Shown piece by piece: positions 20,601 to 31,590 of a DNA stretch of 64,000 nucleotides. Every line of letters begins with the position of its first letter. Positions within the stretch are counted from its first letter, which is position 1. Where the stretch lies: assembly GCF_020379485.1 (NCBI RefSeq), contig NC_063444.1:3482652-3546651 (forward strand), in the 5' to 3' direction. The position numbers and the translations under genes are program-made. The DNA is from Brassica napus (lineage: Eukaryota; Streptophyta; Magnoliopsida; Brassicales; Brassicaceae). The notes below the pieces were generated by a model. The model ran no database searches. It was not told the DNA's origin and saw only the letters and a program-made list of their open reading frames with translations.

Positions 20601-22681
20601 GCGGCCTGGATTCCAACATCACAAAAAGGCTGGAGCTATGAATGCTTTGGTTTGTTAACTTATCCTACCGTGTCCTCTATTATCCTCTCTTGTTCAATGC
20701 CTCTGATTTAGCTTCTCTTTACTATGACAGATCCGTGTTTCTGCTGTTCTTACCAATGGAGCATATCTTCTGAACGTTGACTGTGATCATTACTTCAACA
20801 ACAGCAAGGCTATTAAAGAAGCCATGTGTTTCTTGATGGACCCTGCTTATGGAAAGAAGTGCTGCTATGTCCAGTTCCCACAGCGTTTCGATGGTATTGA
20901 CTTGCACGATCGATACGCCAACAGGAATATTGTCTTCTTCGATGTGAGCTTCACTCCCCCATTCACACACAGTCTTTGTTTTTCGTTTGTTCATATTTTT
21001 GATGGGCTGACTTAGATGTTCGTTACCTTCTGCAGATTAACTTGAAGGGGTTAGATGGTATCCAAGGTCCAGTATATGTGGGTACTGGATGTTGTTTCAA
21101 TAGGCAAGCTCTATATGGATACGATCCTGTCTTGACAGAGGAAGATTTACAACCAAACATCATTGTCAAGAGCTGCTGCGGCTCAAGGAAGAAAGGAAAG
21201 AACAGCAAGAAGTATAGCTATGATCAAAAAAGGAGAGGCATCAGCAGAAGTGATTCCAATGCTCCACTTTTCAACATGGACGACATCGATGAGGGTTTCG
21301 AAGGTTTGAAATGAGCTCATAGTGAAACAATTTTGAAGTGTTCATGTGATGATGATATAAACTTAACAAGTCTTGTTTATGCAGGATATGATGATGATAG
21401 GTCTATTCTAATGTCCCAGAAGAGAGTGGAGAAGCGTTTTGGTCAGTCACCAGTATTTATTGCGGCCACCTTTATGGAACAAGGTGGCATTCCACCAACA
21501 ACCAATCCAGCTACTCTTCTCAAGGAGGCTATTCATGTTATAAGCTGTGGTTATGAGGACAAGACTGAATGGGGAAAAGAGGTAAGCATTCAAATGCAGC
21601 CACAGGCTCTTCTGTTGTCTTTGTCACCTCTCTGATGACATCTTTTTTTTTTTTGGCTAGATTGGTTGGATCTATGGTTCTGTTACAGAAGATATTCTTA
21701 CTGGTTTCAAGATGCACGCCCGTGGTTGGATGTCGATCTACTGCAATCCTCCACGACCTGCGTTCAAGGGATCTGCACCAATCAATCTTTCTGATCGTTT
21801 GAACCAAGTTCTTCGATGGGCGTTGGGATCTATTGAGATTCTTCTGAGTAGACATTGCCCTATCTGGTATGGCTATACAGGAAGGTTGAGACTCTTGGAG
21901 AGACTCGCTTACATCAACACCATTGTCTATCCTATCACAGCTCTCCCTCTCATTGCCTATTGTATCCTTCCAGCTTTTTGCCTCATCACCGACAAGTTCA
22001 TCATACCTGAGGTTCGTGAAACAGACCACACTCTTAGTTGTTTTTGCAATGTTCATCATCTGGTTTTTAAAAGCTATAACAACATTGTTGCAGATAAGCA
22101 ACTACGCGAGTATTTGGTTCATTCTTCTCTTCATCTCCATTGCTGTGACTGGAATCCTGGAGCTGAGATGGAGCGGTGTGAGCATTGAAGACTGGTGGAG
22201 AAACGAGCAGTTCTGGGTCATCGGTGGAACATCTGCTCATCTTTTTGCAGTCTTCCAAGGTCTACTCAAGGTACTTGCGGGTATCGACACTAACTTCACT
22301 GTCACATCCAAAGCCTCAGACGAAGATGGGGACTTCGCGGAGCTTTACATCTTCAAATGGACAGCTCTTCTCATCCCACCAACCACCGTCCTAGTTGTGA
22401 ACCTCATTGGCATTGTGGCTGGTGTCTCTTACGCTATTAACAGCGGGTACCAGTCATGGGGTCCGCTCTTTGGGAAGCTTTTCTTCGCCTTATGGGTCAT
22501 TGCCCATCTCTACCCGTTCTTGAAAGGTCTGCTTGGAAGACAGAACAGAACGCCAACCATCGTCATTGTTTGGTCTGTTCTTCTCGCCTCCATCTTTTCG
22601 TTGCTTTGGGTCAGGATCAATCCTTTTGTCTCTGTCATTCCAGCTGCCAACCCCAATGCTGTCCCAGGAGGCGTCTTTTAG
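17612..22681 (+). CDS. CESA1: Cellulose synthase catalytic subunit 1 (primary wall)
   Basis: Fourteen exons give 1080 residues: 17612-17692, 18216-18411, 18491-18657, 18803-18917, 19004-19193, 19317-19583, 19869-20214, 20302-20439, 20524-20649, 20731-20943, 21036-21303, 21385-21581, 21661-22011, 22094-22681. All GT-AG phases agree. The N-terminal RING-type zinc finger (eight Cys, ~39-85) begins [15 protein letters not shown]. Two transmembrane helices precede the cytosolic GT2 domain with DDG (~394), VDCD (~558), TED (~777-779) and QVLRW (~817-821). Six C-terminal helices follow. CESA1 uses UDP-glucose to make beta-1,4-glucan at the plasma membrane, in primary-wall rosettes with CESA3 and CESA6-type subunits. 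Synteny (At4g32410) and near-identity of motifs make this firm. The C-terminal tail (after WVRINPF) differs slightly from Arabidopsis. Its 3' UTR is partly duplicated 4 kb downstream. Confidence 0.97.
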
Positions 22682-23197
22682 ACCCTTATTTTTATATACA
22701 TTTTGTGTGCATATTATGGTGAAACCGAGCGGTTATGGTGATGCAGTGTTAGCTTTCTCTGTGTAGCAAGAGAGTTATGAAACTGTTGGTGGCTGTCACT
22801 GTTGTGATGATCTTATTTATTTTGGTATGTTATAGTTTTTCCAGTGGAGAAGATGTGTAAACCAAATGATACATAAGTCTACAAAAGATAATCTTTAATT
22901 CATTTTTTTCTTATATATTTACTTTGCTTCACCTTGTTAAGACCTAAGAGTTGCACTCTTCTGTAATATAAAGCTTAGGTGTTGTTTACAACAAAAAAGA
23001 AAAGAAAAGATTGTGTAACCTCTTATAATCTTATTTGAATCAAAATCAGATTAATCCAGAATCTAGAACATAATGGAAAAATGAAAATCTCTTGGAATCT
23101 CAAGTGGTGTAATAAATTTAGAACTATGAATCCTAATATACCCACCCACTGTGTTGCTCTGATAAAACCTCTAAAAATCGCCATACAACTCCAAAAC
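22682..23197. other. CESA1 3' UTR and convergent spacer
   Basis: Non-coding. From about 22745 onward the sequence is copied again at 26904-27352 with scattered substitutions and small indels, starting within the CESA1 3' UTR. See the duplication entry. Confidence 0.7.
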
Positions 23198-23662
23198 TCA
23201 GTCTTCTTGGTTGATGTTCTCGACAAGTATCTTCTTGCAAGCTTCATAACACATGAATGAGATTCCAGCAGCAGGTACCAGCTTCAAGCAACTAGGTCCA
23301 AGACCTTTGTACCAACCGAGAATACCTTCATGCTCAAGTATTCTCACCAGAGCGTCCAACATGTTCTTGTACACAACTCTCCCGCTAACAGCTGCCACCT
23401 GCATATGCTTCCTAGCCACCTCGAGGGGGAAAGTGGCGGTGCTCGATAGTGCACCAGCTAAAGAACCAATCAGAAGTGTCTCAATGTTCCCAATCTTCTC
23501 TTTCCTCGAAAAACTCCGGTATGCTTTTCTTAGGGAATCATATGCAAAGTAGTTGGTAGCTGTATATGGAACAACTCCGACAAGGCTAGGAGCAAGACCC
23601 CTGTAGAGTTCTGTGGGTCCTTCCTCGCGTATAATTTTTGACAAATGCATCGAAAATCCCCT
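22745..23662. repeat. Copy A of a segmental duplication (CESA1 3' UTR to BT1 last exon)
   Basis: Pairs with about 26904-27813. Both copies share the CESA1 3' UTR block (for example GATGATCTTATTTATTTTGG), the convergent spacer and most of the BT1 last exon, ending within the BT1 codons for K-G-I-F. Copy B lacks about 26 bp of copy A between two GTTA words near its left edge. Confidence 0.85.
23198..23662 (-). pseudogene. Truncated BT1/SHS1 mitochondrial-carrier pseudogene (last exon only)
   Basis: Matches the last exon of the intact BT1 gene at 27353-27826 from I-R-E-E-G-P to the C-terminus, with only about eight residue differences, including the carrier signature around FPLEVARKHMQV. It stops at about 23662, three codons short of the exon boundary, so the splice acceptor and all upstream exons are absent. 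An extra A/T in a homopolymer at about 23634-23639 also breaks the frame at the start of the homology. A 175-codon open frame remains, but its first ~32 codons are unrelated sequence. It is most likely non-functional debris of the duplication. Confidence 0.85.
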
Positions 23663-24179
23663 AATATGTAGCCCAGGAACGAATGACCAAGACTGCCCAA
23701 AGGAGCAAGCAATGGGTTTGTCCACAAAGGTACAGTTAGTTCAACCTTTAATGACAATGCAAGGTCATATGATCTTGAGACAAATCTAGCCGCACCCCAT
23801 ATGAGGGTTTCATTTTTAGTGCAACACTCTGAGAAAAGGACCTGTGCATGAAACATTCTAAATCAACCAGATGGTGAATAATCACCTTATTACATAAAGC
23901 ACTAGTCTAATAAGGTCCTGATTTCCGATATTAGTAATTTTTTTTTAACAAGATGGCATAGGCATAACAGCATACTGAGACACAAAGCCCTTTCATGGTT
24001 AGAATATCTTTCCCATTTTGCTAAATTTTGAACTCGAGTTAGGAGGACTAAATTGATTTAATGGAAGAGCACGGATAAAACAGCAAATCATTTGAATCCA
24101 TAAATTACATAGTTTACCGAAAATGTCAATGCATACTGGTTTTTGGCAATAACAAAGAGAGAAAAGAAAACAAAAGGCA
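23663..24179. other. Unassigned spacer between BT1 and NYN pseudogenes
   Basis: No homology to the intact BT1 locus and no supported ORF. AT-rich without recognised termini. Confidence 0.5.
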
Positions 24180-25546
24180 TACACGTTGCTGTTTCTTAAG
24201 CTGGTTGTGGGCAACTTCTACGGCAGAGAAATTGTTGTGAAATGCTTCATATGGAGAGCGTCACGGTAACTTCCATCTAATATGCATTTTGGAGACCAAA
24301 GTGAGGTTCAAAATGTGAGCATGTAATCAACAGTCTCGGATAGAACATTGCAACCCCTCTCTTTAAGAGCTTTAACAACACTATCAAACAAAGCATCTTA
24401 TGAGAGTGATTTTCTCCATTTCATCATCTTTAGGTACGCATCTCACCCTCAGTCCAGAGTTTCGATAAAGCTTGATCAGATCACCAGAAAAATTGCTCTT
24501 GTCAACATAAGCACTCACTGACTCACAGTTAGGATAACCCTTCTCTCGAATAGTTGAGGAAAACAAAAAACGAAACTCCTCGGGATCGGGATTGGAAGGG
24601 CAGTCGTCCAGCAACCAGTACATGCAAAACGGTAAACCTGACAAAACAATAACAACAATACAATTTCAATAAAGTAATACTAGAAATCTAATATGTACAA
24701 ACAGTTTCTCACTTACATTGAAGCATTTGGCTTTGGATCAGGTCTGCGAGCTTCGGACAAGAAGACGTGTGTCGGCCAACTATGAAAATTGTAATTGTGG
24801 TTATACAAAGAAGGCAGTCCATTGGAAAACTCCTCTTTGCTGACAGTATCATTTATACTTGGCCAAATGAATACGGGAGGGCGGCTGCGATGACTCAGTT
24901 TGAATACAAAAACATTGTAGTTTCTGTATAGCAAAGATTCAAGGGCATTGTATACAACCAATAGAATACAACCAATGTTCTTGGTTGAAAAAAGGTAGCA
25001 GGATTTTCCATCGCCCACAAAACAATGTCCACTGGCATAATATGAGCTCGTGGGGGATTGATGATGATTCCGTCATTCTTAAACCAATCAACCCATTTTT
25101 CCTCCAAACCAACACCAGCCATGGCTGAAAACTCACCACCAAAACCCAACATGCGCATGCGATAACGAATAGCATGCGGGCTAATGTAACTAGGGTTGTC
25201 CAAGAAGAGATTGTCCAAGAAGACACATGGCGGCTCTGTGGTGTCGAGAGGAGGAAAATAATAATCAAGAGGCGGCTCTTCTAATAGGCTGTTGTACTCT
25301 TCCAAGTAATAGGCTTGTGTAAAGACTTTTGAAGTCTACAAGTACTAAGCTTCTGATCGATGATGAGGGATCATGAGGTGTTGCTACGCCCATAACATTG
25401 CAAAAATCGTCGTGCATCTCTTCAAGAAAAGTGAGGAAATTTGGTGTTTCGTTACCCATATCAAGTTCCCACAACGCAATGTCCAATAACATAAAAACGA
25501 TCCCTCTCTCGTTGATGAGTAATGATGGTGATTCCGGCCTTATCAT
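24180..25546 (-). pseudogene. Decayed NYN-domain (limkain-b1-type) gene fragment
   Basis: Four minus-strand open pieces read in order along one decayed gene: 25546-25265, 25305-24895, 25018-24713 and 24644-24384, with shifts between them. One piece contains PVDIVLWAMENPATF and, after a frame change, NALESLLYRNYNVFVF, like the second half of a plant NYN nuclease domain. The last piece begins LPFCMYWLLDDCP and continues to AYVDKSNFSGDL, like the first half of another NYN domain. Weak continuation after a further shift runs to about 24180. NYN (PIN-like) domains are putative RNases and form large lineage-specific families in Brassicaceae. No intact frame exists. The family call is by remembered motif resemblance. 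Confidence 0.5.
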
Positions 25547-25989
25547 AGGCTGATTTATCCAGGACTAATGAGGTTTCCTAGTCAACGTAAGCCATGATTG
25601 ACAAATCACCATCACCGAGGAAGACCACTAGGAAACGGCAAATCAACCACGTCCCAGAAGACTCGAGTTCGAGTGGGTGAATCAAGCTTACCGGGCATAG
25701 TTTGGGCTGGGATCAGAATATATTATTAAGGGTTATTAATAACAGAGCAACTACTGATCCTTCCGTATTTATACCTCAATCGATTAGGCTTTTATTGACA
25801 TGGGCTTTCAATTTTGGCTTCCTATGAACCTTCCTTATTTTTTTTTTTCTTTAAATTAATGGTATGCATAACAAAAAAATAAGAAGTAATAATCAATTTT
25901 AATCGATTTAAGATAATGTAAGTAATTTAATATAATTTTAGATAATTTCAGTCCATTATTTTGAAATTGTTTATCTAATATAAATATTC
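25547..25989. other. AT-rich spacer, nothing recognised
   Basis: Between the NYN debris and the hAT transposase fragment. It could be upstream hAT element sequence or foreign filler; no terminal repeat was found that would place the left end of the hAT element here. Confidence 0.4.
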
Positions 25990-26899
25990 ATAATGAAGAA
26001 TTTTTTTGAGCTGGAAAAGAGCATTGGAGGTGGAGCTGGCAACCCAAAGACACATTTGGATATATATTCGGAAGAGCCAAAGCTAAACAGAAGAGCTAAC
26101 TTGGATTTGGATATCTTGAGTTATTGGAAAGAGAACCAACATCGATTTGGAGATTTAGCATCGATGGCACGTGACATCCTCAGCATTCCGATCACCACAG
26201 TAGCATCAGAGTCTGCCTTTAGCATTGGATCTCGGGTTTTAACTCCTTACCAAAACCATCTTTTGCCAAAAAAAAGTCCAAACTCTTCTTTGCACTAGGA
26301 ATTGGTTGCGCGGTTTTGCTGAATACACAGGTAAAGCTTAAAAGATTAATATGTTTGCTGGAACAAAGGTATATAGTTTGTAGGTGCCATTGAAGATCTC
26401 TTTGATGAATATGAAGATGTTGGAAAGAAAGCAAGTAGTTATGGAGTAGAGTCATCAACATCAAAAGATTGATATGTTTGCTGGAACAAAGGTATATAGT
26501 TTTCTGGTTCTGTTTGCCATCATTTTATAATTTTTTTGATGAAAATATATAATGATATGTTATGTTTTGAACATGGACAGATCCTGGTAGTTCAAGAAGG
26601 AAAAGAGTAACTTATGGACACTTAGTGTGAAATGTAAACTTTATTTTTTAATTATGTTGTAATTTATGATTTGTAAACTTTGAATTTTTAGTTGAAGCAA
26701 AACAATGTAAGGTTCTGGATTCATTTTTTATTTGACAGGTATTTAACAGGTTTCATTTTTATCTTCGATACAAATAGGTCATGTTCATTTTTTTTAAGTA
26801 AACGGACTTGAAACGGGTTTAGTGTTAAATGGGCTTCACATAAACGGACTCTAAATAGGTCCGGACGTAAAAGGGGGTAAGCCTATTTTAACATCCCTA
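25990..26899 (+). mobile_element. 3' part of a decayed hAT transposon with C-terminal transposase exon
   Basis: The frame at 25993 reads a typical hAT C-terminal dimerisation region: [20 protein letters not shown], then [16 protein letters not shown]. An indel in the A run at 26268-26275 shifts the frame away from the expected L-C-T-R-N-W-L-R continuation, which is present in another frame. A plausible intron (GTAAAG at 26331 to TTTGTAG) leads to E-D-L-F-D-E-Y and a stop near 26470. The element ends at 26899 with an end whose reverse complement is TAGGGATGTTAAAATAGGC, a hAT-type terminus. The left terminus was not found, so the element is incomplete. Confidence 0.7.
26341..26502. repeat. 39-bp direct repeat within the hAT 3' region
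   Basis: Copies at 26341-26379 and 26464-26502 (core ATATGTTTGCTGGAACAAAG) are almost identical. The first copy lies in the inferred transposase intron, the second just downstream of the stop. Confidence 0.8.
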
Positions 26900-27352
26900 G
26901 ACCAGTGTTATGAAACTGTTGATGGCTGTCACTGTTGCGATGATCTTATTTATTTTGGTATGTTATAGTTTTTCCAGTATGTGTAAACCAAATGATACAT
27001 AAGTCTACAAAAGATAATTGTTAATTCTTTTCTTTCTTATATATTCACTTTCCTTCACCATGTTAAGACTGAAGAGTTACACTACTGTAATGTTAAACTT
27101 TTATGTTGTACTTTACAACAACAAATTTTTTTGTGTAAACTCATATAAAGCTTATTTGAATCAAAATCAGATCAATCCAGAATCCAACATAAAAGGAAAA
27201 ATGAAAATCTTTTGGAATCCCCTCAACATCAATTGTGTAATCTCAATTCTCAAGTGGTGTGATAAATTTAGAACTATGAATCCTAATATACCCATTGTGT
27301 TGCTCTGATAAACTTCTAAAAATAGCAATAACAGTCCATAAAATTCCAAAAA
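26900..27352. other. Copy B of the CESA1 3' UTR/spacer duplication
   Basis: Homologous to 22745-23197. The hAT end (26899) abuts the left edge of this copy. It contains the 3' UTR of the intact BT1 gene and no CDS. Confidence 0.75.
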
Positions 27353-28791
27353 TCAGGCTTCTTGGTTGTTCTCAACGAGTATCTTCTTGCAAGCTTCATA
27401 ACACATGAATGAGATTCCAGCAGCAGGAACCAGCTTCAAGCAGCTAGGTCCAAGCCCTTTGTACCAACCGAGGATACCTTCATGCTCAAGTATGCTCACC
27501 AGAGCGTCCAACATGTTTTTGTACACAACTCTCCCGCTAACCGCTCCCACCTGCATATGCTTCCGGGCCACCTCCAGAGGGAAAGTCGCGGTGCTTGATA
27601 GTGCACCGGCTAAAGAACCTATCAAAAGAGTCTCAATGTTCCCTATCTTCTCTTGCTTTGAAAAACTCCGGTACGCTTTTCTTAGAGAGTCGTATGCAAA
27701 GTAGTTGGTGGCTGCATATGGGACAACTCCAATAAGACTAGGAGCAAGACCCCTGTAGAGTTCTGTGGGCCCTTCCTCGCGTATGATCTTCACAAATGCG
27801 TCGAAAATCCCCTTGTAAACACCTCTCTGCATTAATGAGCCGTAAGTCAAATTGTACATGTTTTAAGACTTCAACTCCTACAGCTAATGGAGTGAGATTA
27901 GCTAATTCTATCTCACAGAATGTGATTAATGGAACAATAATTGTTTTTAAGAAGGGAGAGGAGCCAAACCTGAATGGTAAGACGAGTCTTGACAAGTTCG
28001 AGAGGGTAAGTCAAGAGGGTTTGGCTAACTCCAGCACAAGCACCAGCGAGTAATGAAGCTGGGATTGGGATCTTTGACTGCTCTCCATGTTCTGGTGACA
28101 GTTTCTTGTTCACTGTCTCGAATACAAAAAGCTGCACATACAAAAAAAAAAAGAGAGAACCAACACAACACAACACAAGACTTGTCACAGATACAAAGTC
28201 AACGAGAGATATTACTATCAAGTAAAGTCGGAAACTTTTTAGTCAATTTTGTAACAAAAGACAATACTTGGTGGTGTGATTCATTGTGTGTACCTCGACG
28301 GCACGAGCAGGCGCGACGCGAATGACATTGACCAAATTACCCCTGAAGAGACCAGTCCAACCTTCATGCTTCATGATATCACCGAACACCTCCGTGGACG
28401 AGTTCCCGCCGCTTCCCACCATCAGATGCGTCCTGATCGTCTCCAACGGCGCAACCACGGTTCTCGACACGGCTCCAGCCACAGCTCCGCTTATCAGCCG
28501 ACGCAAGGAAGGGTTACCGATCTTTATCTTCAACTTCATCCCACCACCACCATTCTTCTTCTTCTCGCCGTTAACTAGTTCTTCCCACTCTTCCACTTTC
28601 CCACTCTTCCACTTTCCCGGAGAAGAGACGGATCCAGAACCGAATGGATTGGTTTGATTGACGCTAGCGAATAGGGCACCAATTGAGTGGTGGTGGTTAA
28701 CGCCGGTTAAGCTCCAGTCGCATCCCAAATCGGAAACGGAGAAAAGACCGTTCCTTGAATCGTCGAACAGCTGGATTCCGGTTTTCCCCAT
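27353..28791 (-). CDS. SHS1: BT1-type adenine nucleotide carrier (SHS1-like)
   Basis: Three minus-strand exons, 28791-28294, 28131-27970 and 27826-27353, give 377 residues with consistent GT-AG phases. After a ~90-residue N-terminal extension come three mitochondrial-carrier repeats, each with a P-x-[DE]-x-x-[RK] signature: APLETIRTHLMV, YPLELVKTRLTIQ and FPLEVARKHMQV. This carrier family exchanges solutes across plastid or mitochondrial inner membranes; Arabidopsis SHS1/BT1 (At4g32400) is an adenine nucleotide transporter needed for embryo and seedling development. Synteny next to CESA1 agrees. A last-exon copy lies about 4 kb away as a pseudogene. The first intron is short, 162 bp. The first Met at 28791 gives the best family match. 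Confidence 0.92.
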
Positions 28792-29468
28792 AGCTTCTAG
28801 ACAATAAGAAGCTTCTGATGCGGTTAAGTAAAAGGAAAGATCTTTTCTTTCACGATACGGAGCTTACAGAGGCTGTCGGAAAGTGAGGAACTTTAACCCA
28901 AAAAAATAAGAAAGAAGGAATTTTCCGAAGATGGGGTGTGATGAGAATGGTGTGAAGAGGACGAGAGAGAGTATGTTATGTCTCTCTCTCAGAGTCAAAA
29001 GGGTCGTCGTCGTCTCTTTCGTTTGAGCTTAGGGTTTTAAGCAGTCTGGTTTCTTTGCCCTTTTTGGGGTTGGTAGGTGGGTGGGTGGGGTGGAGTCAGT
29101 GGGTTTGGGTGGGACGTAGACGTAGACGCCGATTAGTTTTTTTTTTTTCTTTTATTCTTTTCTTGCATTTTGTTTATATTTTTCTTTTTAACTCATTATG
29201 AATATTAATATTTCATAGTATACTTAGAAACTGGAATGCAACAACACCACGCAATATTTGCCGACATTAAAATGTAGAGCCGTAGAGAAAGTGTTATCGT
29301 TTTTTAAGTACATTTTAAATACGAAAAGAAGAAAATTATAGAGATAATAGTTAAGTAAATTTTCAATCAAGTTATATGCTCAATAATACTCTCTCAAAAG
29401 AAGAGCCCATAGACACATTTCAGTCAACTTTCAGGAAAAAAGTTGCGTGCAAACAATTAGAGAATTTT

Positions 29469-29518
29469 AAGAGCCGACTCTTAACTTTTTCAGTTAAAAG
29501 TTAAGAATCGGGTTCTTA
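29469..29518. repeat. Inverted repeat, probable MITE core
   Basis: Arms AAGAGCCGACTCTTAACTTT (from 29469) and TAAAAGTTAAGAATCGGGTT (from 29495) are imperfect inverted copies with only a few bases between them. Words such as TAAGAACC continue nearby, as in Brassicaceae MITEs. Full element ends were not defined. Confidence 0.5.
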
Positions 29519-29790
29519 TATTCTGCTAAGAACCTTTGTAATAAGAACCCTGCGTTAATGATGTTTAGATCCGCATTTACAGGTTGCTTATTTGATAGAC
29601 TTTTTTTCTTATATGCTTAACCCAAAAGCCTTTGTGTACTTGTTGTGTAGTTCCTACGTATTGGTAGTGATACAAATACAATGCTTTATGCTTAGTCAGT
29701 TGTGCTCAATGGATGGGTAATTAAAGAGCATGTCACTGTTGTCTGTAATGTAATGTACCTAACAACGAGACGCTTTATTAAATCAGCATT

Positions 29791-30076
29791 TGTTTGCTTT
29801 TACTTACTGTTGATCAGTCATCATGTGAAGTAGTATTAAATATCAGAGAAATTTGCTTAAACTAGTTTATCCTTGATGCATTTTTGATCTCTCCACCTTT
29901 ATCTCAAATTCCAGGTTGAGCTTAATGTTTGCTTTTACTTATGTTGATCAGTCATCATGTAAAGTAGTATTAAGTAGAATATTAGAGAAATTTAGCTTAA
30001 ACTAATTTATCCTTGATGCATTTTTTATCCTTCAACATTATTATGTTCCTTTATCTCAAATTTCAGGTATAGCTTT
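29791..30076. repeat. Tandem duplication of ~140 bp
   Basis: Copy 1 (29791-29923) and copy 2 (29926-30076) both begin TGTTTGCTTTTACTT, share GTTGATCAGTCATCATGT and CTTTATCTCAAATT blocks, and end near CAGGT(A/T). The copies differ by substitutions and short insertions. Confidence 0.85.
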
Positions 30077-30534
30077 TCGATATGTTCGGTAACTTTTAAC
30101 ATGCCTTCTGACACAAACGGGTCAGTTTCATGTTCAACACCACCAAGCTTGAGCTTGACAATTAAAAAAAAGAACCAAACATGATTATAAAGTAAACTAC
30201 TTAAAACAACTGTCACCAACACAGACTCATAAAAAAAATAACAAAGATCCATAGAACACAAAGGTTCGTGTGATAATACTGTAAGACATTGTACCATCCA
30301 ATAGTAATTAAACCATAACTTCGGTAAATAACATAGCAACTAAAAAAAAAAACTCAAAGAACAGAGAATGACAAAGACGAATGAAGCAAAAGTAGTGAGA
30401 ACCCGAAAGATGCGCAAAAACCCTGCTGAAAAACTCCCCTCCAAAGCTACCAAAATCATCCTAACAAACCACCCTTCAGCTCTTATTCCTCTCAAACATT
30501 CCACACATCCATCAGATCCACAAACCTATGATCA

Positions 30535-31590
30535 TCAGTCTTCAGCATCATCACGTTTTCCAGCGCCTTCACTCTCCCTAACCTCCAAAAGCTTCCCAGC
30601 AGCTTCCTCATCACCACCTTGCTGAACCTTCTTCTGAGCCTCCTTAGCCTTCAACGCCTGCAACTTGCAATGATTGTAATACGCAACCCCCAAAAACGCG
30701 AGCCCGTACCCAAACAGATTCAACGGCGTAACCGTATCCTTAATCACAGACCACGAGAAGGCAATCAAAAGCCAATCCTTAACGACGCCAGCCACATTCA
30801 TAGTCAACGCCGACGTTTTCCCAACCAACAGAAACACAGCAAGATTCAACGCGAAGGCACACACAGAGTTCGTCCCAAACACAACGAAATCGAAATGAAA
30901 GCTCGACGTCTCCCTAAGAACCGGCAACTCAACGAAGATCCAAGGGAAAAACAAAAACCCCAAACAGCAAGGCGCCACGTAATACAAAGATGTAATCGGA
31001 TTGAGATTGATTCCTTTAGAGGTAAGCAAGATCTGAATCAACACAAGCCTCGTCGCCTCGAAGGCCACCGCCCCGAGCTGAAGCATCACTCCCCAGGTAT
31101 CGAACTTCGCCTCTCCGTAGGCAGCGATCGCTACTCCGAACGAGATCGAGAGCATGTTCGTCATCGTCTCAGATCTGAACGACTCCTTCTTCAGCAAGAC
31201 GCCGATCGAGTAAACGGCGACAGGCATGAGGGCTTTGAGCATCTGGATGAAGGAGACGGAGAGGTAGATGTAGGCGGAGTTCGATAGCCAGAGGGAGAGC
31301 GAGTACAAGGCCCCGATCGGGACGACGGATCTGAGGTAAGTCTCGCGGGACATTGACACCGGCTCGACGACTTTGAAGACTTTGATGAGGAGGACGGCGA
31401 GAGAGGAGCAGAAGGCCATGTGGATCATGGTGAGAGTGATGGGGAAAGGCCAGTTGTACATCTTCTTGTCGAGGATGTACTTGTTGTAGACGATGACGGT
31501 GAAGCTGAGGAAGATCCAGATCGCGACGTAGGTGTAGGAGAGGATGATCTTCTTGATGACTCCATCGCTTAGGGCGCCGCCTTTTCCCAT
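30535..31590 (-). CDS. TPT/nucleotide-sugar transporter family protein
   Basis: Single-exon gene of 351 residues. Up to ten hydrophobic segments span about residues 12-310: [20 protein letters not shown], then [19 protein letters not shown], later [20 protein letters not shown]. The layout is that of the triose-phosphate/nucleotide-sugar translocator superfamily; a hydrophilic Lys/Glu-rich tail (residues ~311-351) follows. Members move sugars, sugar phosphates or nucleotide sugars across Golgi, ER or plastid membranes. There is no plastid transit peptide, so an endomembrane location is more likely. Synteny gives At4g32390; the substrate cannot be read from the sequence. Start at 31590, preceded by a GC-rich leader. 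Confidence 0.9.
   Translation of the reverse strand: MGKGGALSDGVIKKIILSYTYVAIWIFLSFTVIVYNKYILDKKMYNWPFPITLTMIHMAFCSSLAVLLIKVFKVVEPVSMSRETYLRSVVPIGALYSLSLWLSNSAYIYLSVSFIQMLKALMPVAVYSIGVLLKKESFRSETMTNMLSISFGVAIAAYGEAKFDTWGVMLQLGAVAFEATRLVLIQILLTSKGINLNPITSLYYVAPCCLGFLFFPWIFVELPVLRETSSFHFDFVVFGTNSVCAFALNLAVFLLVGKTSALTMNVAGVVKDWLLIAFSWSVIKDTVTPLNLFGYGLAFLGVAYYNHCKLQALKAKEAQKKVQQGGDEEAAGKLLEVRESEGAGKRDDAED

Larger units (their letters stand above)
28792..30534. other. BT1 promoter and repeat-bearing intergenic region
   Basis: Upstream of BT1 (minus) and downstream of the TPT-type transporter (minus). About 28,800-29,100 is BT1 leader/promoter with CT/GA-rich tracts. It also holds a MITE-like inverted repeat (29469-29518) and a ~140-bp tandem duplication (29791-30076). 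A minus-strand ORF at 30025-30339 is not assigned. Confidence 0.5.

Noticed and set aside
21538..22101. 187-codon minus-strand frame across CESA1
   Set aside because: Antisense shadow across CESA1 exons 12-14; no independent signal.
24713..25546. Intact multi-exon gene made from the NYN-like pieces
   Set aside because: Pieces overlap in different frames without sensible GT-AG junctions, so a pseudogene is more likely.
30619..31287. 222-codon plus-strand frame opposite the TPT-family transporter
   Set aside because: Antisense shadow of a GC-rich single-exon gene; composition is Arg/His/Gln-rich, typical of reverse frames.
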